The notes beneath the pieces are model-generated. The model saw only the letters and a program-made list of their open reading frames with translations, did not search any database and was not told the DNA's origin. This document shows positions 11,025 through 22,144 of a DNA stretch of 64,000 nucleotides, in pieces. The stretch lies in contig CP154956.1 of the NCBI GenBank assembly GCA_039621445.1, forward strand, positions 60,335,178 to 60,399,177, in the 5' to 3' direction. The number at the start of each line of letters is the position of its first letter. Position 1 is the first letter of the stretch. This DNA comes from Euglena gracilis (Eukaryota; Euglenida; Euglenophyceae; Euglenales). Both the position numbers and the translations under genes were made by a program.

Positions 11025-11308
11025 CCACCCCCCCCCCCCTAATTGACACCCCCCCATAATTGACACCAAAGTTCCGCCCTGTGGAGCACCCCCCTGGGGG
11101 TTTGGAGGCGGGTCGGGGGTCTGTCCAACCGAAGGGGGGGGGGGGTAATTTTTTCAGCCGCTCGCGTCTTTTCCGCCGGGGTTTGTCAGGAGTCCCTTGT
11201 ATTTTGCCTTGTCCGTTCGGACCCCCCCCCCATAATTGACACCCCCCCATAATTGACACTACCTGGGGGGTTTGGAGGGTGTCGGGGGTGTCAATTATGG
11301 GGGGGGGG
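11025..11308. mobile_element. G-tract box element, TAATTGACACC family, copy 2 (nested)
   Basis: Inserted inside the right arm of the TIR element. The uninterrupted left arm reads CTCTAATGTACTAACGGG; in the right arm the complementary sequence is split at the TA, with TA present on both sides (11,023-11,024 and 11,309-11,310). The borders carry CCCCATAATTGACACC boxes in direct and inverted orientation. About 11,150-11,308 is the exact reverse complement, apart from homopolymer lengths, of about 7,073-7,235. Confidence 0.8.
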
Positions 11309-11552
11309 TACATTAGAGTGGGTAGTCGGCCGACTAGTTGGCCGACTACCCACCACCCCCCCCCCCTGTCTCGCCGACTAGCTACCGACTAGGACTAGTC
11401 GGTGGACCAATTGGGTAGTCGGCCGACTAGTCGGCCGACTACCCACTACCCCCCCCCCCAGTCTACCGCCTTGCGCCGTCCGGGCCAAAAACTAGTCAGT
11501 ACTCTGAAAAACCTGTCACCCACCCCTGGGGGCGGCCAGTAACCAAGGGGGG

Positions 11553-11905
11553 TGTGATCCCCGTGTCCCCCCCCGTGTCCCCCCCCCGTGTCCCCCCCGT
11601 GTCCCGTACTTCAGGGGGGTCCCTAGAAGGCGGCCAAGGCAACACACAGCATGAATTTTTGGCTGTTTGGCATCATTTTCCACGGTTTTTCATGGATTCT
11701 CAAGGCCATTTGATTTTCCCCCACCCACAATCCCTTTTTTTTCACCTAGGATGGCCTGGAGCTTGGCTCGGGGTCAATGTGAAATGAATTTTTGGTCCCT
11801 CAAAAAGGCGTAAATTTCGTCCCGGAAGGTCCCGAAAAGAGGCATGTTTCCCCCGTGTCCCCCCCGTGTACCCCCCCGTGTCCCCCCCGTGTCCCGCCCC
11901 ACCCC
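11553..11905. mobile_element. G-tract box element, CCCCGTGTCC family, copy 1
   Basis: Three to four CCCCCCCGTGTC units at each border of a core of about 240 bp (11,615-11,850). The whole unit recurs inverted at 13,920-14,262. No coding capacity. Confidence 0.8.
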
Positions 11906-12460
11906 CAAGTGATTGTATGGCTCAGGCACACGGGGGGGGGGGGGTGGCAGCAGGACGCTCACCAGGGCATCCCTGCCCGGGGCGGGTGGCCCCGGCAAGC
12001 ATGTCTTGCCACAGAAGGAGCGAGGTTCGTTGGGAACTGGCACCTATGTGTGGGACGGGACATTATCGGGGGGGGGTCTGGCAAATGGAGAGCAGCCTTG
12101 GGATGGGGCTCCAAGAGAAGTTGGCAAAAAGCAAGGGGGTATGGGACACTATCGGTGGGTGCTGAAGCATCAGCAGCTGATGTGGCTGCAGCAGCGGAGC
12201 CCAGGCCGCAGGCCAGCGGCAGGGCCATTGGGACCCAAAAATTGGTGCCAGAGGACGTGTACCGTTACTGGGTGGCTGTGCACCCACCTTCAGGAGGTCC
12301 TTTGTCTCCATCTTTTGCAGGACCCGTCAATGGTCCAAAAGCGGCACAATAACGCCATATGCCGGAGGAGACGGTGTGCTCAATTGGGTTGAACCCATTC
12401 AGAAGCCACCAAGGATAGCCGTAGGAGGGCCAAGCGAAGTCACCTTTTACTTCTCCATTG
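11906..12460. other. No supported gene; open frames on both strands
   Basis: A plus frame to 12,352 ends with KLVPEDVYRYWVAVHPPSG and could be coding, but overlapping minus frames are equally long and nothing is recognisable. Confidence 0.3.
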
Positions 12461-12463
12461 GTT

Positions 12464-13000
12464 GTTTATTTGCGCATTTGCGCGCATCACGTTGTTTTTT
12501 GGGCGCAAATGGCCAAATAAAATTAGTAAACTGTGCAGTTTCTTCATGCAGTTTATTTGCGCATTTGCGCCAACAACAACGTGATGCGCGCTAATGAACC
12601 GCCTCTGCTGCTAGTGTTTGACGGTTATGTTTCTGTCACACTTTCCTTCTTTGTGTTTATTTGCGCGTTTGCGCAAATAAACAAAGAACATGTTTGTTCG
12701 TGCATTTGTGCAAATGCGCGCATAAACATAATTTGTGTTTGTGTGCGCATTTGCGCCCATAAGCTGCGTGTCGACAAACATTGTGACAAACCCACCAACT
12801 AGACAACCCATTGCTCTGCGCACTCACAGCTCCTTTATCAAGCCGTTTATCAACAGCGTCAGTTCATGGGTGCAAAAGCCCAATCCTAGAAGGATAATGG
12901 TGTGTTTATTTGCGCAAATGCGCAAATAAACATAAACATGTTGGTGCGCGCATTTGCGCAAATAAACACAATTTTGTCCTTCCAGCGTTGGGCTTTTTCT
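12464..13000. repeat. TTTGCGCAAA-centred repeat cluster, part 1
   Basis: At least seven copies of phrases such as GTTTATTTGCGCATTTGCGC and ATTTGCGCAAATAAACA in both orientations. The core TGCGCA is palindromic. Translated, the units give recurring strings like LRICANKHN; I read these as a by-product, not a protein. Confidence 0.75.
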
Positions 13001-13770
13001 GCTGGGTTCTATGCCACGTAACTGGTTGTGCAGACCCCAGGTGTAAGCTGGGTGGGAGACACCCGTCCCCTTCGTTCCCTGCGGACTCCATTTCTTCGCC
13101 TCTGCACATCCCATGTCAAACACCCCGCACTTACCTTCCTTCCCCTGCGTCCTCCCCGCCCGCTTGGTCACACCACACTCACCCCCCCCCCCGGCACTTC
13201 CTCCCTGCACTTTAACAAACAGCCCAAAAAAACACCGCAAACAAAGCAGCCTGGCAAACACCCAGGACGCAAACCGCCGGCAGCTCAGGCACACCCGGGG
13301 ACACAACCGAAAGAAGCAACAAGGGCAGTAAAGGTCCCGTTCCTATGGTGCTTTTTTGTGTTTGTTTTTTTTAGTGTGGGCCGGCAAGGTCCCGGGAGTT
13401 TCAACGTACAAAGTCAATTTTGGTACACCCCAAAAACAGCATTTTTCGCCAAAGTCCCAGGGGTCATACCGCCAAATCCGAATTTCGCTCATTTTTTTGC
13501 ACTATCTTGCCAACGTGTTTTCAAACCCCCTGACCTTTATAGCAAAATCAAAGAAGAATCAAAAAAATCATCGTAAGTTTACGCAAATGCGCAAATAAAA
13601 AGAAAACGCTTAAGTGCGAATTAGGCCGCCTTAGTGGGTTCCTTTTTTGAAACATGGCCCATCCGCCCAAAAGTCGAAAAAATGCGCCTTGTCAATTTTT
13701 AAAGTTGGACCCCGTTCAATTCCCGGATCGGCCGCCGGCCGAAGGTTTTTCCTTTAGACAAAGGGTTCCC
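13001..13770. other. No gene seen
   Basis: Pyrimidine-rich stretch (13,080-13,300) then mixed sequence. One isolated ACGCAAATGCGCAAATAAAA unit of the preceding cluster is at about 13,579-13,600. Confidence 0.5.
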
Positions 13771-13779
13771 AATTAGAAG

Positions 13780-13885
13780 CTCCCCCCCCTTGGGTTTTCC
13801 GCAGAGTCATCAAATAATAGCCCGGGGTGCTTCTAATTGGGGGGGGGTTATGACGGGCTCCTTCGGACCCCCAATAAGCCAATTA
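13780..13885. mobile_element. G-tract box element, CTTCTAATTGGGG family
   Basis: CTTCTAATTGGGGGGG and its complement CCAATTAGAAG next to homopolymers border a short segment. Probable member of the same architecture. Confidence 0.45.
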
Positions 13886-13919
13886 GAAGGGGGGGAACTA
13901 CCATGCCCCCCTCCAGAGG

Positions 13920-14262
13920 GGGTGGGGCGGGACACGGGGGGGGGGACACGGGGGGGGGACACGGGGGGGGGACACGGGGGAAACATGCCTCTTTTCGGGA
14001 CCTTCCGGGACGAAATTTGTGACTTTTTGAGGGACCAAAAATTCATTTCACATCGACCCCGAGCCAACATGGTGGGGGAAAGTCAAAATGGCCTTGAGAA
14101 TCCATGAAAAAAAAGTGGAAAATGATGCCAAACAGCTAAAAATTCATGCTGCATGTTGCCTTGGCCGCCTTCTAGGGACCCCCCTGAAGTGCGGGACACG
14201 AGGGGGACACGGGGGGGGGGGACACGGGGGGGGGGACACGGGGACACACCCCCAGATTGTGT
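13920..14262. mobile_element. G-tract box element, CCCCGTGTCC family, copy 2 (inverted)
   Basis: Reverse complement of 11,553-11,905. Both borders carry three to four GGGACACGGGGGG units, and the core shares AACATGCCTCTTTTCGGGAC, CCATGAAAAAAAAGTGGAAA and TGCCTTGGCCGCCTTCTAGG. Confidence 0.8.
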
Positions 14263-14890
14263 CCCCCCCTCGAACACACCGGTTTTGTGCATAATTTGGG
14301 GGAGTGATTCCCACCGCTTTGATGCGACCAATCCAGTGGTAAGGGTTCACCACTTCCTTGCACCCAAAGTAAGGGGTGTTTGAGGGCTACCTTTCTCAGC
14401 TGCTGGTTGCCATGCATTGGCACCACGTTGTCACCCCAGTCTTACACTCGGTTAAAGGGTATAACGTGGCTGCTAAAGCTGGGTGTTGTTGCACCGGGGA
14501 GGTGTTTTACTTTTTTCAAGGTAAAAATGGTGGATAAAAACCATAAAACGGACTCCGGCCTGACACATCCCGGGTATTTCAGGTGCCAAATCTTGTCTTC
14601 TTGCAACGCAGTACTGTTGCAAAAAAGGTGCCGAACAGTCACAGGTAGTTTGCACGTCATCAATTCATGATGTTTAACTGCCAAACAGATGACGCCAAAG
14701 GAACGGCCGTTCAGGCCGGGTAACAGCAGTACAAATGTGCACACGTAAGGCAGGCAAATTTTCGTGTTCCAGTGAGCATTACACACCACCTCTCACCACA
14801 AATTTCATCACCACGAAATTGTGGTGCAAATCATTGGTTGGCGTGAGGGATTGCGTTCGCCAGCTGTCATGGATGAGGAGCTGGTATCGC
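14263..14890. other. No gene recognised
   Basis: A minus open frame of 115 codons (14,789-14,442) has a protein-like composition but no recognisable motif and no splice support. Confidence 0.3.
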
Positions 14891-14899
14891 ACAACTGAT

Positions 14900-15350
14900 G
14901 TGCGTTGGTGCGCGCATTTGCCCAAATCAACACAACTTTTTGTGTGTGCGTTAAGGCTCGCTCAAACACATCGTTTTGAAGCGGTTTATTACATGTTTAT
15001 TTGTGCATTTGTGCAAATGCGCGCCCAAGCATAATTGTGTTTATTTGCACAATTGCGTGCACCAACATGCCCATCACGTTTGAAAACCTCATACGGCCAT
15101 GGTCCTCATTGGTGTCTTTTAACATGGAAAGTAAAGATACATGTTTGTGGGCGCATTTGTGCAAAAAAGCATAAATATGTTGGTGTGCACATTTGCGCAA
15201 ATGCGCGCAACAACTAATTTGTTTATGGGCGCATTTGCGCCCATAAACATGTATTTTTATTTTCAGTATTTCACGTTTTATTTGAGCAAATGCGCCCACA
15301 AACACAATTGTTTTTATTTGCGCAATTGGGCCCACAAACACACATCAATT
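14900..15350. repeat. TTTGCGCAAA-centred repeat cluster, part 2
   Basis: About eight more copies: GTGCATTTGTGCAAATGCGC, GCACATTTGCGCAAATGCGC, GGGCGCATTTGCGCCCATAA, TTTATTTGCGCAATTGGGCC and others, as imperfect palindromes. Spacing is irregular, so it is not a simple tandem array. Confidence 0.75.
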
Positions 15351-16310
15351 GCGCGACGGCTGGGGAACATAGTCTGTGGTGTGTGATCTAATGAGGCCCC
15401 GTGTGTCCTTACCAGCAGCGGCATTATCACAGCCAGTTCAACCAGCACATCAGCACCATTTCCAAGGGGTGCATGCCTCTCTTCTGTTTGACATTCTTGA
15501 GCAATCTCACCATCTGCCCTGTTCACGTCACTTGGTAAGCAGCATTTAAACCAAACTACTAGGAGTTAATCCCTTCCAATAGAGGGTTGTAACGGTTCAT
15601 AAATTGTGTTCCGTGTGCCAGGGTACGTAAAGGTTTTTTTTGCAGCCCAGCAAAGCCAGGCTGGATCGAGAAAAGATTTTCCGCGCAAAGTGCCGACATT
15701 TTTTGAAAGGGGGTCCGATACGGCCAAAAATGGCCATTTCTGTTACTTTTTTTGTTTTCACCTCAACCTGGTAGCCGCGTTGGAGTCACCTCCTTGGACC
15801 CCCCAGGCTTAGATATATGGAGGCCGTACAGGGTTTCGGTGGGTGATGCCCCCCCCTCCGGACTGGTCCAGACGACCCTCCCCACCTGCCAAGGGGGGAC
15901 CCCCCCCAGGGGGGCGGGTCACGGGGAGGTCACGGGGGGGATCACGGGGAAGTATGCCACTTTGGAGGTAGTTGGGAGGCAGCAGCCATAACGTTGCATC
16001 CCACCACGAGAAGGGCGGCACGCATCCTAAAATCGGTCATTTTTTTGTCCATTCTTGGACCATTTTTTGAACAAAAAAATGCTTTTTGATCCGAAAGTGG
16101 CCATTTTTTTTTGATGATTGTTATGTCCGATATTGGTCATTTTTTTCCATTTTTTGAAAGGGAATTTTGTTAGGATTTCCTTGACTGTCGCATTTTTAGG
16201 GAGCATTTTGGGCTTAAAAAATGGCCCAAAGCCATTTTTTGAAAAAAAATGGCGCAAAATGACCATTTTTGAAGAAGAAAAAAAAGGCCAAAAAGTCTGT
16301 TCTGGGGAGT
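15351..16310. other. No gene seen
   Basis: Mixed sequence. 15,885-15,950 has GGTCACGGGGGG units similar in style to the box elements. Confidence 0.5.
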
Positions 16311-16317
16311 CATGGCC

Positions 16318-16436
16318 AATCCCCCCCCAGGACCCCCCCCCCAGGACCCCACCCCCCCAGGACCCCCCAGGACCCACCCAGGACCCCCCCCAGGACCCCC
16401 CAGGACCCCCAGGACCCCCCCCAGGACCCCCCAGGG
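16318..16436. repeat. CCCCAGGACCCC array
   Basis: About eleven CCAGGACCCC units with variable C-runs. The same array type is at 17,865-18,058, 23,150-23,260 and, inverted, 24,510-24,605, next to related flanks. Confidence 0.85.
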
Positions 16437-16481
16437 AGGTTAGGCAGGGGTAGGGGGGGGGGTGGCTGTGGACCCCCCCGG

Positions 16482-16830
16482 TGAAGTTCACCGATGAACA
16501 TTCACCGGGGGGGGGGTACTTTCGGTGGTGAAGTTCACCGGTGAAGTTCACCGGTGAACTTCACCGTTTTGATGGTTGGGGGTGAAATTTTCATGGGTAA
16601 CTTTTTGCTCCTTTCCTCTCAAAATGGTCATTTTGAGGTTGATGCTTCATGGAATTTTATTAAAATTTCCGAAAACTTGCCCAAAATGCCATTTTTGGCC
16701 ATTTTTGGCCAAAAAAGTACTCTCTTGGTGAACTTCACCGGTGAAGTTCACCGATGGGTTAGGCAGGGGGGGGGGAGGGGTCCGGGACCCCCCGGTTCAA
16801 ACGGTGAACTTCATCGTAGGGGGGGGGGAG
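16482..16830. repeat. GGTGAACTTCACC palindrome-bordered element
   Basis: Two clusters of GGTGAAGTTCACCGGTGAAC-type palindromes (16,482-16,566 and 16,726-16,815) border an AT-rich core of about 160 bp and are joined to G-runs. Same architecture as the other box elements. Confidence 0.65.
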
Positions 16831-16923
16831 GGGGGTCAAAATGACCAAAGTCTACTGCCTGATCTCCCAGGACCCCCCCCAGGACCCCTTCTGCTCCAGC
16901 TTCCGGTGGGCGGTACCTTGCAG

Positions 16924-17075
16924 GACCCACTGACCGTGGAGTTCCGGGCGCCTTCGGCGCCCGCTACTGGGGGGGGGGGGCTACCGTCCCCCCCGGACCC
17001 CCCGGTCTTCAAAATAACCTCATCTTGTGGGGCAAAAATTTTGCCCAGGAGTTGCAGTATGCATTTTTCCGCATT
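16924..17075. repeat. TTCG-hairpin module, copy 1
   Basis: GACCCACTGACCGTGGAGTT then the hairpin GGGCGCCTTCGGCGCCC (16,946-16,962), a G-run, a C-run, and CTTCAAAATAACCTCATCTT. Copies at 17,707-17,860 and 23,275-23,340; the last phrase also occurs inverted at 24,635-24,660. Confidence 0.8.
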
Positions 17076-17706
17076 ATTTCTACCCCATAGCTTTTTGCAC
17101 AAGACATGGCATCTGATTCCGCCGCTTGCTTTGTTCTTTGGAACAAAACCCCCGTTCCACGATAGGCTGCCTGCCCCCTGTGCGGGGTGGACGGGTAATA
17201 ACTCGTTTGGGAACACACAGCCATTCTCCATTTCATGCGTTGCGGTGTGCGTGCGGCGCGCGGGGTGGGGCGCGTACGGCGACGTCGTGGTGCTTGTCGT
17301 CGTCGAACTCGGCGTCCATTGGCAAGGGGTGCGCGACGCACATCACACACCATGTGTGGGGGAGCAGTGGTGCTATTGTTCGTGGACCACCCGTCCGGGA
17401 CGGGGCTGTCGAGCCCCTCGTGGATCTAGAGCACAGCCTATTCCAGAGGACAGCCTATTTTTATTTTTTCGACCTTGGGTGGGACGGTCTGGAGGTGCCC
17501 CGTCCCCGACCGGGGTTTGAACCTGGGTCGCTCGCATGGACCGCGCCGCGGGGGACCACTCGGCCGGGGGGCGGGGGCAATGGTTATACGTTCCGTTCAC
17601 TCCTGGAGGCCCTTCCGGCCCCCCCGGATGACCACTTTGTGGTCCCGGCAGATCAGGTGCCGAGAGAGGCAGAAGAAACACCACTCCTCGGCGTCGCACA
17701 TGCCCC

Positions 17707-17860
17707 GCCGCACGCTACAGTACCCGCTGACCGTGGAGTTCCGGGCGCCTTTGGCGCCCGCTACCGGGGGGGGGGGCTCCCGCCCCCCCCGGACCCCCCC
17801 CCGGGCTTCAAAATAACCTCATCTTGTGCCGCGAAATTTTTGCCAAAAAGTAGAAGGACT
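17707..17860. repeat. TTCG-hairpin module, copy 2
   Basis: Same order as copy 1, with GGGCGCCTTTGGCGCCC at 17,743-17,759 (loop changed to TTTG), leading directly into a CCCCAGGACCCC array. Confidence 0.8.
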
Positions 17861-17864
17861 CCTC

Positions 17865-18058
17865 CCAGGACCCCCCCAGGACCCCCCCCGGACCCCCCCA
17901 GCACCCCCCCAGGACCCCCCCCAGGACCCCCATCACCCCCCAGCACCCCCCCAGGACCCTCCCAGGACCCCCCCAGCACCCCCCCAGGACCCCCCCAGGA
18001 CCCCCCAACACCCCCCCAGCACCCCAGGACCCCCCCCCCCCAAGACAGGGTCCTGGGG
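17865..18058. repeat. CCCCAGGACCCC / CCCCAGCACCCC array
   Basis: About sixteen units alternating AGGACCCC and AGCACCCC. The PPGPP-like open frames here are artefacts of the repeat. Confidence 0.85.
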
Positions 18059-18295
18059 GGGGGAAACTGGCCATAAGTGGTTCTGGGTGTGGAAATGCAC
18101 CAACGTCAGGTATTTTTTGGGGGACAAGATTTTTGGCCATTTTTGGGTGTGAAAGTGCGTTGGGCGTTGGGTGCCAAAAAGGGTTTCGGTTGTCCAAATG
18201 GAAGGTGGGGTGAGGACCATTCTTTTCCGTTTTTTGACCACTTCCAATTGAAATGACCCAAGAGGACGAGAGTTTCACCGGAACCATGTGTGTGT

Positions 18296-18498
18296 TTGAG
18301 CATACCACTCCCCCCTTATTTGAGCACACCCACGGGCCAAAGGACCCCCAAATGCTCAAATAAAGGGGTGGTGAATTGGGGGGGATTTGGCTTTGAGAGA
18401 GGACAAAAAATTTTGGCGCTTTTGGCGTTTTTTAAAAATTTGCTGTAGACCCAAATGCTCAAATAAGGGGGGGGTCAAATTTGGGGGGGAGAGTGGTA
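18296..18498. mobile_element. G-tract box element, CAAATAAGGGGG family
   Basis: Boxes CCCCTTATTTGAGCA and TGCTCAAATAAGGGG border a core of about 110 bp, with GGGG-AATT-type tails. Same architecture, another box. Confidence 0.55.
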
Positions 18499-18539
18499 CC
18501 ATCATGATTCACACCCAAAACGGAGCCATACAAATCACG

Positions 18540-19000
18540 TTGATCACAATTGAGGTTTGACCACCAACATCGGAGGCATCACTCAAGACCAAGAATTTCT
18601 CTTTGGTCCTTCGGAACACCCAGGTTACGAACGTCTGCAACTTTCTTCTTGAGAGACTCGAAAGCTTGGTGTGCTTCAGTCCGTTGGAACAGAACACCCT
18701 TTGCGTGTCAAATCTGTTCAGGATTGCAGAGGAAAGTTAAATCCTTGGGGTTGCCGATAGAAATTGAGAGCTCCCAGAGAGCTTATGATCATTTATTTGC
18801 ACTTTTGCCACTATTGTGAATCCAAGAATTTTCAAATGCCAAAGATCTCGCTTCCCACCAAACGGACCATTTCAAACTTTCTATCTTCGGAACACCCACC
18901 GTTACGAACTGCAACTTTCTTCTTGAGAGACTCAAAGCTTGGTGTGCTTTGGTCCGTGGAACACACCCTTTGCGTCAAATCTCTTTGTTGAGGGTTAAAG
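18540..19000 (-). pseudogene. LTR-retroelement RNase H-region relic, duplicated
   Basis: Minus strand 18,720-18,560 reads, across two frames, EAHQAFESLKKKVADVRN and then EKFLVLSDASDVGG. These resemble the connection and the start of RNase H of Ty3/gypsy polyproteins (aspartate within DASD). A shorter diverged copy (TPSFESLKKKVAVRN) is at about 18,985-18,885 in the same orientation. No reverse transcriptase motif nearby; frames are broken. Confidence 0.6.
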
Positions 19001-22000
19001 GATTTGGAAAGTTTTGAGGGAAGGATTGCCAGAAAGAAATATAAGACTATGTGAAGAGAATTGTTCCCCCAGAATGCCAAGAATTCTCCCCTTCCGACCC
19101 CAGCCCAAGATGCATTTCAAACAACGATGTTTGGTTGGAGGTGGTGGAGTGAGGCAAGATCCCCATTTTCCGTCTGAGTGTTTCGATTAGGAGCTAGAGG
19201 ATTTTGATGGAAACGTCCTAATCTGTTTGTCTTCACTCTACACCATTCTCTCATATTCTGCTGTGGACCTTATATCGAGACAAAATGTCTCAAAGAAAGG
19301 AGGAAGCCGAAAAGGAAGTAAGTAAGTTTCCCACTAAGCAAAGTCGTCTTGTCGCAACCCTGTTTCCCGAGTTGCGAGGGGGAGATTTCAACCCTTTGCA
19401 AATCTCGCATATCTCAGTGCACAAACACCCCGCAAAGACGTCATTGAACCGATTTCCAATTGTCCTCTAATGGACAGAGCATTGGCTTCCGATGCTCTTG
19501 TCTCGGCATCTCTTCGATGTTGAAGACCGCACTCAGCCATACTCCGCACATTCTTAAGCTATCTTTGCGACTGACATTCTGTACAATCTCTCACCTTCTG
19601 TCACAGCTTATGATTAAGAGAGTGTAATATTTGAGGTGGTGCGGCTTAAATCTCAAAAAGGGGGGGGGGTATTGCAGTACAGTGGGGGTCGGGCCGACCT
19701 GGTCTGCCCGACCTTCAGAGGTTGATAAGCCATGGCCAATGGTCAGCCCAACCATGGTCCGCCCAACCTCCCAGAAGTTGAATGACCAATTTTCCGCACG
19801 GAGCCAGGGTTAGGTTCAGGGATGCGGTTATGGTCCGGGTCGGGGATGGGGTTTGGGGACAAGGTTGGGCCATTCTTCCCTTGCGCACAAAGATTTTGTT
19901 ATTTTGGGCGGGGGCCTGTTGGGTAGGAAATGAAAACCGTGGAGTATAGTATCGCCATGACCCCGGACCTGTTCCCGGAGCTTTTTTTCAGTCATGAGTG
20001 ACTGGATCCCGAGTTTCCGAATCATCTCCGTCCACAGCCAGAAGCTCGTTTGAAACGAAGTGAAAATAAAAACTGGTGGCAAGCTTCACTCTTCTCAAAA
20101 GAGATAAGAGCTCAGTGACCCACCTATCGAAATGACCCCTCTAAAACGACCAGGCTTTCTGTACTCTTTACGTGTGAGATGGTGCCATGTTGTAGCAGAT
20201 GTTTGCGGCAGTTGGCGGCCCCGTCAGCCTGGCCCGATCTGGCCTGGCATTTCAGCCCAGCCCAGCCCGGCCGCCGGCCTGGCGGCCCAGCCCAGCCCGG
20301 CCGTCAGCCTGGCCCGGCCCTGCCCCGGGCCGGCTGGCCAAAATGAATGGGTTTGGGGCCAAAAGCGGGGGGCTAGGGGTCAAAATACGCTCATTTTCAG
20401 CTCAAAAACAGTTTTTCTGGGCCAGGAAGACAAAAACTTTTTTTGCCCATGATTTTGGGCAATTTTTTTCGATTTTTTCGATTTTTTTTTAACCCATATA
20501 AACGAAAACGGCAGAGTCGGAAGCTGTCTGTTTTGGGCCGTAAATTGGCCATATCTCGAGCTTATCCGGGATTTAACATGTTTTTTTGGCCTCCCGGGCT
20601 TGGAAAAACTGCTCTCGGGCCAAAAATCAGTTTTTCGCCCCCACCCCAAACCCCCATTTTCAGCCCAAAATATAGTCATTTCCAGGTCAAAAAAAGGTGA
20701 TAAAATCGAAAAAAAAAATGCCCCAAACAATGTTTTTTGGCCTCCCGGACCCGGAAAAACGGGGTTCGAGCCGAAAATGAGTGATTTTCACCCCCCCCTG
20801 CTTTTGGGTCATTTTTGTGTCAAAAAAAAATTCCGGGCCGGCGGGCGTGCCAGGTGCCGGGCTGCGCCGCCACCAGGTTGGGCCAGGCCACCCTGGCTGC
20901 ACATGCCCCAAATATCTGCTGCAGCATTGCACTGTCACACACGTAAAGAGCGCCATACCGCAGCCCGCGCCGGCCCGGCCCGGCGGTCCCGAAGCAAAAC
21001 AACACTCCTTCCGGACTCTGGACAGCATAGTTGTTTTCTGTGAAGACAATGTTGCTTTGGAGTACCCAGTGTTGTTGCTTTTTGTTTTGTTTTGTTTGAT
21101 CGGCAAAAAATACATATTTAAAACATCAAAAAAAATACCGTGTTGAAAACCTGTTTTTTTTGTTGAAATTCTATTTTTGTGCCAGGTTGTTTGAAAACAC
21201 CTTGCCATTTGTCAAAACAGCCCATTTTCAATTGGAAAATGGGCCCCAAGCGGATGACGGGCTATGACGATCCCGGAGGTCGGACTGACCTCCAATCAAC
21301 CGCACCCCCCCCTTTGAAATTATTTGAGATGGGATAGGAATACAGTTAGGGTTGGGATTAAGGATGGGGACACGCTTAGGGAGATCAGCGGTAATTTTTT
21401 GGGATTTTGGACCAGGTTTTTCATAGTGCTGAGCCCTTAATGGGACATGCATGTGATGTAATGCCGAAAAAACTAGCGTTGCAAAGTTCGCATAATTTAC
21501 CATTGACAAATTGCATTGCTTCAATTTACGGTGACTTTCAGTGATTTCACGATAATTTCTGAAATGCCAATGCTAACCCACCATACACCCCATACCCGTT
21601 TTATAAGTTTTTTTTCAACTTTTTTTTGCCCCATTTTGGAGCCAAACTCCATGGGTTGGGGGGGGGTAACGTACTTTTTTTGTTGTTTTTTTTGGGCGAC
21701 TTGGGATTCTCCAAACCACAAAAATGAGAATATCGGGTTACAAAATGATCATATTCGTTTTATCGACTTTTATCAAAGATACCGGGGTGTCAAATTATCC
21801 AAATTTCCTCAGGACCCCCCTAAAACCAAGACCAATATCCATCGTTGGCCACTGTATCGCATTATCCCCCCCTTTCAAAAGACTTTTAACCATAGGTTGG
21901 CCCGACCTGGTTGGCCCATCCCGATGCTCCTGCCAACCATGATTGGAGGTCGGGTCGACCACATGGTTTTTGACCTCAATGGTTTTTCAGAAGCATCCAA

Positions 22001-22058
22001 AGGAGTCCAACCATCTGACAAAATTCATTATGGTGCGCGTTTCAGCCATCCTTGCCTT
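19001..22058. other. No supported gene
   Basis: A short plus frame at 19,285-19,470 (MSQRKEEAEKEVSKFPTKQS...) follows a plausible leader but has no recognisable domain and an AAGTAAGT that could be a splice donor. 20,230-20,860 is the GGCCC-rich plus CCAAAA-rich dispersed block also seen at 6,360-7,000. The rest holds nothing I can name. Confidence 0.4.

Positions 22059-22059
<1 letters not shown>

Positions 22060-22143
<84 letters not shown>
22060..22143. repeat. (CA)n microsatellite
   Basis: Uninterrupted run of about 42 CA units. Confidence 0.99.

Positions 22144-22144
<1 letters not shown>

Larger units (their letters stand above)
9915..11485. mobile_element. TIR element with GTAGTCGGCCGACTAGTC palindromes, copy 1
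   Basis: The left arm (about 9,930-10,130) and right arm (about 10,985-11,480) are reverse complements. Shared blocks: CGGTAGACTGG plus G-run, repeated GTAGTCGGCCGACTAGTC palindromes, CTCTAATGTA, and GGGTCAAAACTGCCGAC(TTTTAAGCC). The right arm is interrupted by the 11,025-11,308 insertion. The interior has a 110-115-bp tandem repeat and no transposase frame, so it is a non-autonomous DNA element. A second, shorter copy lies at 33,890-34,845. Exact outer ends and target duplication could not be fixed. Confidence 0.75.

Noticed and set aside
12611-15341. Recurring peptide LRICANKHN in many frames
   Set aside because: Appears in several frames and both strands from the TTTGCGCAAATAAACA repeat, so it is not a repeated protein domain.
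17497-17580. tRNA-like sequence on the minus strand (GGCCGAGTGGTC ... GGTTCAAACCCC)
   Set aside because: A- and B-box-like strings are present, but the acceptor and anticodon stems do not pair and the T-stem has a mismatch. At best a decayed tRNA or tRNA-derived repeat.
16027-18359. Gly-rich and Pro-rich frames (GGSWGG, PPGPP)
   Set aside because: Products of CCCCAGGACCCC arrays; no collagen or RNA-binding gene is implied.
19470-19545. tRNA-Arg-like string TAATGGACAGAGCATTGGCT
   Set aside because: D-arm resemblance only; no B box or closing acceptor stem downstream.
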